64,000 nt of DNA from Lycocorax pyrrhopterus obiensis (GCA_014706295.1 JACSVZ010000039.1:1488001-1552000), one strand, 5' to 3'; counted from the first letter of the stretch, positions 1-15,300 are shown. A program made the numbers and translations. The notes: generated by a model not told the origin, from the sequence alone.

Positions 1-247
1 CTTTGCACATCTGGATGTTCTCTCCCTTCGATTTTGCTCCAGTTCCTCCAGCTGGGCTCTCTTTCTAGTTAAGTCCTTCAGGCAATGCCATATCATCATT
101 GACTTAATCTCCCCATGTATATTTATTTATTCAGGGTTTCAGGAAGGGCCCTTGACTTTGACTTCAGGGCAGCATTTGAACTGATGAGGGTGACACTGAA
201 CTAGAGGTATCATGCCCCATACAACCTTCTGTATTTTCATTCTTTAG

Positions 248-390
248 TGCCTCGCAGTGGTCCAAGGAATGTGAGAGTATTTGATGAGACTACAAACAGC
301 CTTTCTGTACAATGGGACCATGCTGATGGGCCAGTCCAGCAGTACAGAATCATTTATTCACCCACTGTGGGAGACCCTATCGATGAATAT
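248..390 (+). CDS. COL12A1: COL12A1 exon: FN3 domain (first of three in window), first half
   Basis: Acceptor ends ctttag, donor is gtaagt. The exon begins with two bases of a split codon (phase 1) and ends on a full codon. It encodes the start of a fibronectin type III domain, with PRNVRVF, the FN3-type tryptophan in VQWDHADG, and YRIIYSP. Confidence 0.95.
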
Positions 391-3300
391 GTAAGTTCTG
401 TAATTCCTTAGTAAGCACTGAGGTGTTCTCAGCCAATTCTTTAGGCTACAGGAAAACCAAGACACTTGTTCTACGTGTAGTACACTTTGCAGGCTCCCTG
501 CGTTCTCTGGTCATTGTTGTCAATGTTAAGAAGCCATAGTTTGTATAAAACAGGTTGTTTTTTTTTCATGAAGCTGCAGAACATATATGGTTTAATGAAC
601 AAATATGTGTGTAAAATAAGTTAAATATGTGAGGCACACATTAATCAGAAGATTCTTAACAGAATCTGCTTCCTGGCATTTTGTTCAAATGTGATACATT
701 GAATAGCCATCTATTACTTCATACTCTATTCATTACGAAGTCAGTGTGCTAAGATACAAAATAAATATGAGTCTGCATTTTATAAATTGAAGAGAGTTGG
801 CAGAGTCTAATATGACAACCATGGTAACTTTGATTCAGCATCTAACTTGCTGTTCTGAGTTTCAGTATGAATTGTAAGTGTTTGTGTTTCCTTTCCTGCA
901 TCTTAATGCTAGCACAAGTTATTCTGAAGCTTATAAAATTCACGGAGTATTTACAGCAAGCCTAAGCTCAGGTCCTGTGGAGGTCAGTGGCAGAATTCCT
1001 GCCAACTGCCACCAGCCAAATGACATGTATAGAGCGCTATTTAAATGCTATTATTGCTTTTATATTATTGTGTAGCACATGCTGAAAATTCACTGTTTGA
1101 AGATTCCCTACTGGACTTGTTAATCAGGGCACACATATTTGTCAACACACGTATCTTCTTTGCAGAAAAGATTGGACAATCCATAAAAACACCAAGTCTC
1201 AAACAAGTGAAAATTTTAATCAAATATTCATAGCAAATGCTGACTGGCATGTGCTTTTGAGATAGATACCTCAAGTTACTTCCCATAGTTTCAGTGCTTT
1301 ATGTCTCCCTTATGGACCAGGATCACTTTTGGGATTATATCTACATTTTCATTAGAAGGGAGCAATAGTGCATGGCTGCATAAGGAGGTTGAAGAGATTG
1401 AGGGATGCATAAATAGAGACATTTTTATATGTCAATATATTTAGAGCTTCCTTCTCAGAATAGCCTGTTTCTGCCAAGAAAACAAACACATCGTTATGAA
1501 TTTTACCTTTCCATGAGGGAAGAGTACTGAAATCTTGGTGAAGAACTGCAGCATCTCAGTCTGATGTGAGGGTGGGGACTGAAGAGTCGATTTATGTTTT
1601 TGTGATGGCCACAGTGTTTTGTAATTCAAAATAACAAATACTGATAACTGTTTATGGGCTATAACCCTTAAGGTATCCTGAATGACTTTTTCTATGAGGG
1701 ACATAAAAAAAAGTGTGCCAAAAGTCAGAACAAATTTTTGTTTCTGGCTACTGTCACTACTGATCAGTTACAAGACTGTGAGAGTGTTCACCTCTGTTTC
1801 TTTTGTGTTCTAGACCACAGTTCCTGGGATAAGGAATAATGTGATATTACAACCACTACAATCAGATACGCCGTATAAAATTACTGTTGTTGCTGTGTAC
1901 GAAGATGGAGATGGTGGACAACTGACTGGAAATGGCAGAACTGGTAATTGTAGTTTTCATATTGTTTATTCTTTTTAATGTTTAAGACATATTCCCAGAG
2001 CACTTCAACGTTGTTAAGGTTTCATTAAGTTAATTAAGTCCTTGATGTGATTGTTACTTTGCAGAGTAACCATCTGCATTTCTTAAGATTGAAAAACAAT
2101 TACTAGCTTAATTAGAATGGTTTTCTTTCTTTCTTTTTAGTTGGCCTGCTTCCTCCTCAAAATATGTATATAACTGATGAATGGTATACACGTTTCAGAG
2201 TTTCCTGGGATCCTTCACCATCCCCTGTTCTTGGCTATAAAATTGTTTACAAACCTGTGGGTAAGAAAACTTGATCATTCTGAGTATACCACTTTCAGAA
2301 CAGTGAGTAGCTAATGGCAGACCAGAGTAGAAATCATATGTATCATGACTTTTTTGTGTTAAAGGATCTATTTATTTCCTTTATTTACCAATTTTCATGA
2401 AAACTTTAGTCTTATGATCAGTATTCTATAATAAACAAAAACTATCAAAGGCAGTTTTGTACATTCACAGAGATGGAATTGTATTGTTAAAACTTTATAC
2501 AGTGACCTGATTTGTTTTTCACCTCTTTAATGCCTCTTGTCCTTTTAAGGCTATGAACTGGTGTGTATGAGATGAGTATTGGACAGGTATTTGGATACTA
2601 ATGTCCTGAAGAACCTTTGTTTTATGTGGCCTTCAAACAATATACATGCCTTTCTAGAAGCTGAACACAAACATTTCACATTAGTTTGTAAAAGTGTGTG
2701 TGTTCTGTTTGCAACATTTTAATGTGCTAAAATTTAAGAAATCAATATGCTTTGTTTTAGAAAAAATGAGGTTAACATTTACTGATGTGTAAGAGACGGA
2801 ATAATTTTGTAGCTCATGTAATCATGATTCTTTCTCTTTCTGTGTTCTTAATGCTTCCTTTCAATCCAAGGTTCAAATGAGCCCAGGGAGTTTTTTGTGG
2901 GAGAAGTGACTTCCTACACTTTGCATAATCTGTCTCCCAGTACTACTTACGATGTGAATGTGTATGCCCAGTATGATTCTGGAATGAGTATACCTTTGAC
3001 AGATCAAGGCACTACATGTAAGTCAGAAGGATTTTGTTGTAGTCATGCTAGATACATATGCTGGTCTGAGACAACACTGATAAAGAGAAGATTTTGATGG
3101 CTGGTTGCTTGGAAGCCTGTGCATCCTCTCGTGGAGAATACTTGTCATCTGTCCATGATGTAGATCTTAAAAACACTAATCTTGGAAACAGTAATGAAGA
3201 TATATTTTTAAATGATGACTTGATGAAATAAAATTTTCTGGTCTACTTCCTAAAATTTTTTAAGCTATAGTTGGAGTCAATCTTTAACTGTCTCCAGGGT

Positions 3301-6300
3301 ACTACAGAATCTAACCATGTTACTAAGTGGGTCAAGGCTTTTTGATACTCTGCTTTTACTCCTTAGGAATGTCCAGTGATTTTGATGATGGCCTCAGCTA
3401 AGAAACCTCTAAAAATTACTTCAGTTATGATGAATCAAGCATCCTGATTCAGTACATTCTTTTCAGACTGCCATATATATGAGTCAGATTTTCATTTTTG
3501 GAAGCTTCTTATTTTGTAAAGAAATCAACTTCATGTGAAAACTCATAAAATGAGCTGTTACCCAAAATGGGATTTGGAGCCTTTGTAAATAGCTAGGTGG
3601 GGATCTGTAGGGTGTAAAATAAAGAGACTTGACTAGAATTGCTCTTTCTTTCTGCAAATATTTTTAAAAATCAAGTTTCAGAGCAGCACTGCTAATGTAA
3701 TTTTCATTTTGGTGTGCTTTACCTATTACATGCTATTTTCCAGAGAACAATTTCTCTCTTTTTTCTTTTCATAGTATATTTGAATGTCACTGACCTAACA
3801 AGTTACAAAGTGGGTTGGGATACTTTCTGTATCCGGTGGTCACCTCATCGGTCAGCGACTTCTTACAGACTGAAACTAAACCCAACTGATGGTAAGTGCA
3901 TTCTGTTTTTTCCATTTTCTCGAAACATACTGTCTTTTGTCAGTGACAGCACCACTTATTGGGTTGGTGGCAAGCACTAACCATAATGATACATCTGGTT
4001 GAGTTTTAAAGCTCTGAACATAACCTGTTTTTCTTGAGTGGTGAAAAAGCTGCAAAGAGGAAGTGCTGCTTATTGTGAAGTGAACCTACATCTACCAGTT
4101 GCCTGGTTTCACATGTACACTGCAATTGTACTTTCCAGTGTGCTCCAGGGTTCATAATTGTCACAAAATTTTGGTCTAGAAAGGCTGTTATGGTACAAGA
4201 ATAAAACTGTTGTCCCATTGTCTCTAACGTCCTCTCAAGAAGTTTCTTCATTTCTACACTTATGTATACTTACAAATATATATTAGAAGGGAAGTAATAG
4301 GTTCTAACTTTCTTTCCATTGGGCTTTTTTTGACAGGTTCCAGAGGGCAGGAAATCACAATACGTGGGTCAGAAACGAGCCACTGTTTTACTGGCCTCTC
4401 ACCAGACACAGAATACAATGCCACTGTCTTTGTTCAGACCCCTAACCTTGAGGGACCTCCCGTCTCTATGAGGGAGCATACAGGTAGGTAACAGATACTG
4501 TGAACTTTACATTTTAGCTATAGAATTTGTCTTGTTTCAGCTGTAGAATAAAATTATTATTTTTTTTCAGTCCTCAAACCTACAGAGGCACCAACTCCAC
4601 CACCTACACCTCCTCCACCTCCCACAATCCCTCCAGCTCGGGATGGTATGTTTATTTCTAGAATTGTTCAATATTTTTATGTAGCTGCTGTACTACTTCA
4701 TAGTTTACCTCAATTTTTCATAACTTTAAGTGAATTTAAAACGAGCACAGCATTTTAGGGAAATGAAGATTGAGACCTTTTCTAATGCCATCCCTTTGTT
4801 CTAGAGCTTTACTAGGATTCAGCATTTCCTGGTTTAGTACAGCAAGATGCAAACTTTTGGGGAAAAAATTTTGATATTGTATAGCTCTGCAGAAAGTCTA
4901 TGAGATTATCTGCTCTCAGCAGACAATTTATGTTTTATGGTAGATGATCAGAAAAAAAAAGTAATTCAAGACATTTACATTTTATTCTTGAGATCTTTCA
5001 CATTTCTTGAAATTTTCTTTGATATATTTTAATAAATTTTTTTGTATATAGCATTAGTCATCTGCCATTTTGACTGTGTGGTAGTAGACATTTGCTGAAT
5101 ATTTGTCATTCTTGAATTTTCGAATTTTGAAGCAATATTTATTTCATGGTGATGTGGTTGATGTATTTTAAGCATTCCTTTTCTTGGACTTTCAGTATGC
5201 AGAGGTGCCAAAGCAGACATAGTATTCTTGACTGATGCTTCCTGGAGTATTGGTGATGATAATTTCAACAAAGTAGTGAAATTTGTTTTTAGTACAGTAG
5301 GAGCCTTTGATCAAATCAATCCTGCTGGAATCCAGGTAGGTTTGTTATTCCCATTGGGTACATTTTGGAGGGAAATTGAAGATGAAGATGAATTGCTACT
5401 TTCTTGCAGAATGCTGTCATTTTTTTGAATTAGATTGCTGTACAACACATGTATATGGGTGTGCATGCCTATTATTTATTAAATATATTTGCCATTTTAT
5501 AAATACAAGGGAAATCCAGTCTCTTTTGAGATGTTAGTATTCTGAAATACAAAAGTTACAGTGTGTGTGAATCCTCCAGGTAGAGAAACTGGGGCGATGT
5601 ATGGTCAATTTTATATTTTTGTTTATTTGTATAGGGCATCAACAACTGGCACATTGCTTATATCCTAGGTTTTGCCACTGTCATATCAGAAATCTGTTTT
5701 AGAAATATTCTGACTTTTGATTGAGGGTTACGTTTTAATTTCTCAGTGTAAAAAAATGAGCCTTGTGCATGCAGGGTCCAGCTGGCTTGCTGTTGCTCAG
5801 CTCCCTAGAATCCCACTGCACTAAATATCAGAATCTCTTTGAAAAGGCACTTGCAGAAGCCTTTTCATGCTGTGATAACATGGGTCTGGTCCACAGTGGG
5901 CATAGTAAAAGTATGAGAAGGTCCTCTTAATGAATTAGTGCATTTTGAGAGAGTAAACAGTAATAGCTAATGAGGAATAGATTTTCAGGAGTACTGGGCT
6001 GATCATACTCATGTCAAAGTAACTTCCTGTTAGGCTTCTTACCATAAGCATTGCACCATTATCAGTTTTCTTCTACTTGTAGGAAGCTGGATGAAATCAC
6101 TGTCTAGGTTCCCATAACCGTTTCTCTTTCACTAGATGAATGACATGAGGTCTGAGAGAGTTTCTCACATGGTATTTCTGGAGTGTTGCAGAAAGCTGCA
6201 GGTGCAATGCATTTTCTTTGGTTAGAAGGCTGACGGGATGTTTGCATTGTTAAAGGTCCACTTTTCATCTTCTAGGCATATTTTTAGTAATTTGGTTCCT

Positions 6301-9300
6301 TATCTTTAACTTTCTAGACTTTAAAGGAAAAGATGCTCCTTAAATTCACTCTGTCTCAGACACTCTTTTTCATTCTTAGCTGTAATCTATACTGGGTAGT
6401 TTTCTTTTCCATTTGTTTTTTGTTTAATATTTTTTTTCTTGTTATATATATGGGTCCCCAGCCTGGAAACAGAGAAGACAATATAGGTGGCAGACACGTG
6501 TAAACACTAATGTTTAGTAAAATAATGAAGTCACATACCTCTTGAGATGCAACAATCTAAGGTTTAGAATTGAAATTTAATAATTTTAAAAGGGGAATTT
6601 ACTACAACAAATGTGAATATATACATACAGAAATATTTCTATTCATCATGAAAATAGTATGCTATAATATTGCAATTTTACAGAATATTAAAAGGAGCAA
6701 AATAAAAAAATATTTAAAGATTATTTAGGAATAAATATTCAGTGATTGTATTTCAGTATTTAAGGCGAGAGTATACACTTATGTGTGTTTCCAACTTTAT
6801 TGACAATTCTATTGACAAATTCTTTTTTATTCTTAAAAAAAAACTAGCTGGAAGAAGTTTAGTAGTTACTGTACGTCTGCTCAGAAGTAGAGAATAGGCG
6901 TATATACCTCACCATAGCAATAGCAAGAATGTGATCATATGCATTTATGAACATATTACATTTTATACACAGAACAGAAAGAAAGAAAAAAGGAAGGAAG
7001 GAAAGAAAGAGAGTTGTGTGCACATTGCTGTGATGACTAAATATAAAAATATGTATGTGTGTGCATAATCAGACATTTGAAAAAAGATTTTTTGATTTTT
7101 AAGACCTATTAATATACAAAATTACATATTTCAATGGAGAGAGTTGGTCTGAATGTGGAGGTATGAGACTGAACACTGTGTTATATTCCATTTCAGGTTT
7201 CATTCGTGCAGTACAGTGATGAGGCAAAATCTGAATTTAAACTGAATACATTTGATGACAAAGCCCAGGCCCTGGGAGCTCTTCAAAATATACAGTACAG
7301 AGGAGGAAACACAAGGACAGGTAATTCTGGGCTGTAATTATATTTCTTTAAGATAAAATATTTTCAGAAACTGCATAATTATCCTAATTTTGCATGGCTG
7401 GAGAAGTAGATTTTTCTGTTGTGTTTTAGCTCTGTGACTATTGCCCTTACGAAGTAAAAGAATACTTCTCTTGTGGATAATACGAATGATTCCTTGTTTA
7501 TTGTACACTTTGCAGGCAAAGCCCTAACATTTATCAAAGAAAAGGTTTTGACTTGGGAGAGTGGCATGAGGCGAGGTGTTCCCAAGGTACTTGTTGTTGT
7601 CACAGATGGTCGGTCTCAGGATGAGGTGAGGAAAGCAGCAACGGTCATACAGCACTCTGGTAAGCAACTCACAGCACCTGGCTGTTTCATTTCTGTATTG
7701 CTTCAATTATCTGGGAATCATTTACTCATCCTTTATGGACTCGGAAATGTATTCTGAGTATTTGGGAAAACCACAAAACTGTTCAAAGAATTTGTGCTCT
7801 CTGGACCGAGACTTATATTTTCTTTCTCAAGCCTTCTCTCTGGGGAAGGATGTGGCTTCCCAAAGATTTCAAGTAATTCCTCATGCATATCATTTCAAAG
7901 ATGTGACATTTGGTTACTTCTTTCTCTTTTGGTGTGTGGACCCCAGGGATCATTGGGAAGTGTACTCCATGCTAGTTCTTATGCTTTAATGGGCCTGGTT
8001 TGCTGAGGTTTATGTTTTATCTGATATAAACCAGTGGATCTCCGGTTAAAGTAACTGTTTTTGAAGGAGCTGGGTCTGAATGGACTCCTTTATTGCCTTT
8101 TGTGATAAGAAGCACTGCACTTCCTCATCAGATTTGATGGTTGTGTCTTATGTGAGTGTAATAACCTGTTCCTGTCCCAGCACTCAGCATTTTGTGTTTC
8201 AGTGCATGAACCACCTAGTTCTGATCTCCAAGCAGGGAGATGTTGTACTTCCTTATGGGAATCACATGCATGTAAACCACAAGCGGTCATCTTCTCTGTC
8301 TCTGTAATCTGAAAGAATTAGCTCTGTCTAGATAGTTTCTCAGTCTCCCTGGACAATATGCTTCAGTGCTTAATTACCCTACTAATAGGAGACCTTTGTC
8401 TTGCATTTCACCAAAGTCTTTCTTCATGCTAGTGAGATTGTTGTCTCCATTTACCTAGTTACCCAGGAAAGAAGTTGGTCACTGTCCACTGCAATGGGCC
8501 TTCGTATTCAAAACCTGTTGTCACCTCCTCTTTCTGTCTTCTCTTTTTTAGACTAAACAAACCTATTTTCTTAGATCTCATGTTGATCATGTTTTTGAAA
8601 CCTCCTACCATTTTTAGTTTCCTGTCTACTTGCTTTGTTTTCTACACATATCAAAGCATGCTCAAAGCTGGACAGAGTATTTCAACCCAAGTTTCACCAG
8701 AACTGGCTATAGGGGAATAATTACCTTTTTAAAAAAAAAAAAAAAAAAAAGGTACTTTTATCATTTGAAATAAATGTGAATTCTGGTTTCAGCCTCCAAC
8801 TGGCTTTTCCAATGTCTGTGCAGTTTCTCTTCAATGAAATTTACACCTGATGATATGATTGACTTCTAGGATCTGGTTCTTCTCATTTGACTTGAGAAAT
8901 CTGACAACTAAATGTCTAGTCTCAGGTCATCGTGTAGGGTCCTTTTATGACTGGTGAAGAGAGCAACAGATAGGCATCTATAGACAATGACTTTCCTATC
9001 CTGAAGTCAGCATGTTAGGGAGGTGAGATGAATTGCTTTCTGAACTTGCCCATGTCTATATGGTGATTATAGAGAAAAACTAGACAACTTGGAAAGTGGA
9101 AGTTGATGAGGTGAATACTACTCTGAGAAAGAGAAATAGAGAGGCATGAAATGCGAGAGATGGAAACAGATAGACAACTGCATAACTAATGGTTTGTACA
9201 GGTTTTGGCCACAGAACAGATTTAAGATACTTAGAGTTGAGAGAATCGTACATTTTGTATTAAAGAGCGAGGGAACTATGTAGCCAAGGCTGCATGAGAT

Positions 9301-12300
9301 TGGATAATGCCCCAAAAAACAATGAAAGAGGAGAAAGTTTCGAAAGAAAGATGCGAAAACTGGTCTAAAACTTTCTGAGTTTTGATGGGGTGAAAAGAGA
9401 TCCAGAACGTGTAGATCATAGGTAGATCCTCACAAGTCAATGGTTTGTGCAATATTGACAGGAAAAATGTTAATATATGTTTACTACATTTTAAGTAACA
9501 AGTGTTATTTTTACAGGCTTCAGCGTCTTTGTGGTTGGTGTGGCTGATGTAGATTACAATGAACTGGCCAAGATTGCCAGCAAGCCCAGTGAGCGTCATG
9601 TATTTATTGTTGATGACTTTGATGCCTTTGAAAAGATTCAAGACAACCTCGTCACCTTTGTGTGTGAGACAGCTACCTCAAGTGAGTAGAAGACATTGGT
9701 TTCCTTTTTCCCAAATTAATATGTTTGCTTATATACTGCTATAAGTGAGTGGTGGGCTGACCTTGGCTGGATGCTGGGTGCCCACCAAAGCTGCTCTATC
9801 ACTTGCCTTCTCAGCTGAACAGGGAAGAGAAAATACAACGAAAGGCTCATGGATTGAGATAAGGGCAGGGAGAAATCACTGAGCAGTTACTGTCACGGGC
9901 AAAACAGAATCAATGTGGGAAAAAAATTTATTTATTATCAATGAAATCAGAGTAGGATAAGGAGAAATAAAATCAAGTATTAATAACCTTCCCCCCGCCC
10001 CTCCCTTCTTCCTGGGGCTAGCTTTACTCCCAATTTTCTCTATATCCTCACCCTGGGCACCACAGGGGTGCAGAGACTGAGGGCTGTGGTCAGTTCATCA
10101 CATATTGTCTCTGCTGCTCCTTCCTCCTCAGGGGCAGTAGTCTTCAAACTCTTCCTCTGCTCCAATGGTAGACAGTCCTCCATGAACTTCTCAACATGGG
10201 TCCTTCCCATGGGCTTCAGTTCTTCATGAACTGCTCCATTGTGGGCCACAGAATCACAGAATCACCTTGTTAGGGTTGGAAGGGACCTCTGGAGATCATC
10301 CAGTCCAGTGCCCCTGCCAAGGTAGGGTCACCTAGAGCAGGAATACGTCCAGACAGGGTTTTGAATTTCTTCAGAGAGGGAGACTCCACCACCTCCCTGG
10401 GCAGCCCGTTCCAGTGCTCTGCCACCCTCAACATAAATAAGATCTTCCTCATATTGAGGTGAAGCTTCTTGTGTTTTAGTTTATGGTCTTTGCTGCTTTC
10501 TCTGTTGCTGGGCACTTCTGAAAAGAGTCTGGCACCATCCTCTTGACACCCACCTTTGAGATATTAATATGTATTAATGAGATTCCCTCTCAGTCTTCTC
10601 TAGACTAAACAGACTCACCTTCCTCAGTCTCTCCTCATAAGAGAACTGCTCCAGACCCCTCATCTTCATGCTCTGCTGCTGGAACCCTTCCAGTAACTCC
10701 TTGTCTTTCTTGTACTGAGGATCCCAGAACTGGACATGGCACTCCAGATGTGGCCTCACTAGGGCCAAGCAGAGGGGCAGGATCACTTCCCTCGACCTGC
10801 TGGCCACACTTCCTGATGCACCCCAGGATACTATTGGCCTCCCTGGCTGCAAGGGCACTGCCAGCTCATAGTCAACCTGTTATCTACCAAAGCTCCCATG
10901 TCCTTCTCAGCAGAACTGCTCTCTAGTAGGTCAGCCCCCATCCTGGGCTTGGGGTAGTTCCTCTCCATGTGCAGGACCCTACACTGGCCCTTGTTGAACC
11001 TCATTAGGTCCCTTCCACATGGTGCAGTCCTTCAGGCACAGCCTGCTCCATTTTGGGTCTCTCATGGGGTCACAAGTCCTGCCAGCAAACCTGTTCTGGC
11101 ATGGGCTCCTCTCTCCGTGGTGCCATGGGTCTTGCCAGGAACCTGCTCCAGTATGGGCTTCCCACAGCATCACAGCCTCCTTCAGACATTCACCTGCTCT
11201 GCCATAGGGTCCTCCAGGGGCTGCAGGTGGATATCTGCTCCTCTGTGGACTTCCACAGGCTGCAGGGTCACAGCCTGCCTCACCACAATCTTCACCACAC
11301 TTAAGACCAGTGGAATCTCTGCTCTGGTGCCTGCAGGTTGTTGTGTCATTCCAACACACACAACCCCTAACCCCAGCCACCGCCCCTGTTAAATCTGTTA
11401 TCCCCCAGTCACTACCACCATTGCTGATGGGCTCAGCCTTGGCCAGCGACGGCTCTGTCTTGGAACCAGATGGAACTGACTCTTTTGGGCATAAGGGAAG
11501 CTTCTGGCAGCTTCTCACAGGAATCATCCTGGTAGCTCCCACATTACCAAAACATTGCATGCAAACCCAATAAAAGTTGCCATCTTATTTAAGGTACATC
11601 AGAAGACATGTTCATATTAAAAAGTTAGATTTCATAATAACTGGACATAGTTTAAGGGAGCAAGTTACTTTTTAAAATTTTGGAGTGAGTATTGTATTTT
11701 ATGTAATCTCATCTTGCATTTCAAAAGTACTTGTGTAACAAGGAAAGAGTAACAGTCGCTGACAACATTAAGAAGTAGAATGATGCCTAATGTGAACTGC
11801 AGGGCACAACAGGTCTCTTATTTACCACTGGAATAGTGGTGCTAAAGATGTACAGCTATAGTGTGTGATGCTGTTTTAAAATTATCTAAATAGAGTTCAG
11901 TTGTTTACTCAAGTGAAATCCTTCTATGGCAAAAATAAGAAATTCTCAGGCCTGTCATGTGCAACTGCATGTTCCCTAACTGCCTCATCTGCTGGCTCCT
12001 GCAGAGCCATATAAATATGCAGTTATTTCTTGTGAATCTGACAGCTATTATGCAGCTTGACTCATGCCTTAAATATTCATGGAAAGACTGTGTCGTTGTC
12101 CTCCTTTCCTCTTAGGAATTATAGTCTTGAAATATTTGGGGTTCATTTGTTATTCCATACAATTTTTCAGAGTAGAAATACCCTACTAAAAGTGACGAGT
12201 AATGATTTTGACATTGCATCTACCACAGCTCAGGGCACAGTATGAAAAATGTAACAAAAATTGTCTCATGATTAATAAAGCACAGACATCTTGGTAATAA

Positions 12301-15300
12301 AATTTTCTGAAGTATACATGTGTTCATATCCTGTTAGGATTAGTAGTTTTGAATTATATGTTTCATGTCTTTCAGCTTGTCCCCTTATTTACTTGGAGGG
12401 ATACACTTCACCTGGTACGTAACTCTCTAATATTTTGGCATAGGTTCATTTGTGTCTTTGACAGCTCTACAGTGTTTCTGTTTTTCATTTTCTCTCCGGA
12501 CTTAAAGGTTTCAAGATGCTGGAATCATACAATCTAACAGAGAAGCATTTTGCTTCTGTACAAGGAGTTTCACTGGAATCAGGCTCTTTCCCAAGCTATG
12601 TAGCATATAGACTCCACAAAAATGCCTTTGTCAGCCAGCCAATACGGTAAGTAAACCTAAAGACTTGTATTTAGGGTGACCAGATGATGAAGGATTAACA
12701 AAGTGTATAGATAGTGTTTGTGTCTTATGGAAGATGCATTAATTTAATGTTCTTTTTACTGAGCTTCAAGAAATATACTCCGAAGAACATCTATCATTGT
12801 TTTCATTAAATGCTAATCTATTTCTTCCATTGCAATCACAGTTCACTATTAATCTAGTTGCTTGTTTTTCTTTGAGATTATGCTTCTTAACCATTCAAGT
12901 TGCATATAATCCACAGTTTATACTTAGGCAGTTGAACAACAGCCTCCTTAGTACAATGAATTCCATGTTGCTGGACAGAAATGGTTTCAATATGGAGGGA
13001 TTAGCATCACTTTTTTCAGAAGCATCATTCTTACTGCAGTAGGCAGCACATTGATGCCATTGACCTAGAGTGGTTTCTCCTCTACTTGACTTGCCTTATT
13101 TGGCAAATGGAGCGGAGTTTTCAAGGGCCTGTGGTCTTAGAGCTTGGTTAGGGACGGGTAATAGATGGTCATTCTTGCCAACATTTTTTCCCTAAGGAAA
13201 ACAAGACTTAGTTAGCAGTTACTTTTACAAAAAGTGGAAGAGTACCTTTCTCCCTCTTCTTTTTCTTTTTTTTTTTACATTTTTACGTTTGTTTCTCTCC
13301 CATCTATTTAAGTAAGTTTCAGAAAAGTTTATTCTGGTTCAGAGGAGATGCCTAAAAATAGCCCATTGTTCCTAATAAATTGAAAGAAATTTAGTTTTCT
13401 TTTCATAGAAGTCTTTGAAATCTTCTGCAGTCCTGCCAGACTGGGTAAAGATCAGATCACAATCACAGAAGCTGAGGTTTATGAAGAAATAATTTTTTTT
13501 TGCCAGCCTTCTGAGATCACAGCTTTAAAAGTGGAGGACCTGAGGATTTTTAAGTTCATTGGCATGCCATTAATACCTGTGGGGTTGATAGTTCTCTGAC
13601 ACCCTGGATTTTTCCAGTCTAGGGAAATACAGATAATCCCAGTTTTGCATCTCTCCTGCATTGATAGATATTGCATTTATCAGGATAAATTGATGAAAAG
13701 ACAATAAAAAGATAGGCTTCTTATTTATTTCATTTCTTTAGAAATGTTGTGATACGTAGTCTAATGTATACTAAAGAGGTGGAATAGACTTGCCAGAGTA
13801 TTCTGGGCACTTATTTTTCATGAGAATCCAGAAAATAAAACTCTAGGCTGAGTCAGCAAAGCAATAAATGCATACTTATCCTAGTGGCATAGTTGTTTCC
13901 ATATCTGAAATAACTTGTTATCCAAGTTATAAATTGTGTTGCTATATCTACTTTAATATTTGCATTCCTGCACTGTGCTGTGTGATGTTGTTGACTTAGC
14001 GATATGGTTTTTATTGCAGTGTTCATAATTGTATGGGTTCATAAGCTTTTTCTAACATACAAAGCAGCTTCTCTCTTCATTTTAAGGTTTTTATGTTTAT
14101 GTTCATGTGACTAAATCTCCTTCTGAGCTCTATTATAATGGTTAAGGAGAAGCAGTAGTCATCTTCTTTCTTACAGTTCCCTTCCTGCCTTCCTTCCTTT
14201 CCCGTACAGAAAGTTCTGAAAGCCGTTTCATGCATGTATTTATTTACTTTTGGCTCTCTGCTTTTATAATGTCTAACAGTCCAAATATCACAAATTTAAA
14301 CCTGAGCCACTAAAGAATGAGCTGGAGCCCAAATGCATTACCGGTTGCAGAGAAGACATTAAATATCTCGGTCACTGCATCTGTTCCTGAGAAGGGCAGC
14401 AACAGTTAAATGCTGTTGCCTGACTGAAGCAGGCCAGATGAAAAAAATGAATAAAGCTGCGGTCCTTTTTTTCTGTACTTATCATCAAGGAATTTAAAAC
14501 ATGTAGTTTATACAGAATTTTGCCACAAGAATACATACCCAAGAGTTCTTGGTCATATTCTGGCATCCTCTCTAACCATGGTGCTGGGACCAATTGGAGA
14601 CAGGCTGTGGGTTCATCTTAACAAATCACAGTGTTTTTATATCACAATGGTGTTTTCTATTTGAGAGAGTGGTTAAAATGCTCTGTTCCACTAAACGCTG
14701 TAGTTTTCCTGTTACTCTTGTGTCTTTTCTTTGAAAAAGAGCAAATGATGAAGATCTTATTTTCCTTTTGTGTTTCCATGTGAAAAAATGTCTTTATATT
14801 GTCTTAACAGGGAGATTCACCCGGAGGGATTGCCACAGGCATACACTATTATTCTGTTATTCCGTCTTCTGCCTGAATCCCCCAATGAGCCTTTTGCAAT
14901 TTGGCAGATTACAGACAGAGATTACAAACCACAAATTGGAGTTGTGCTTGATCGTAAGGATGTTTATACTTATTGCGTAGAGAAGTTACATGTTTCCTTA
15001 CTTTGCATGTGTTCTCCCCAAATATTTCCAAAACCCAAGGCATTTCTACATGATAAAGGGATTATACATTTTTAGTTTTAAGAGATTTCTTTTAAACTTT
15101 GTACATCTATAGTTCAGCTAAGAATAATTCATCTAAACTACATTTCAACTTTGGTATTAACTCTAAAATCAAAGGAAAGTACATCTATGTACTTACAGGT
15201 CATTAAGACCATCTATGACTTGTGTTTACCCGAAAAAGGGGTAAACGAGATTTTATCTATTAGTGTATCTTTGGATGGTGGTTTCAGTTGTATATATGAA

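Larger units (their letters stand above)
9682..12375 (+). other. COL12A1: COL12A1 intron hosting nested retroelements
   Basis: This 2.7-kb intron separates VWA from TSPN. About two thirds of it is an ERVL-type LTR with a CR1 inserted (9758-11573). The remaining 0.8 kb before the next exon is plain AT-rich sequence. Confidence 0.85.

Noticed and set aside
10979..11560. 193-codon open frame on the minus strand with matching open frames on the plus strand
   Set aside because: It lies inside the GC-richer ERVL-type LTR, runs across the CR1 junction, and has no protein motif.
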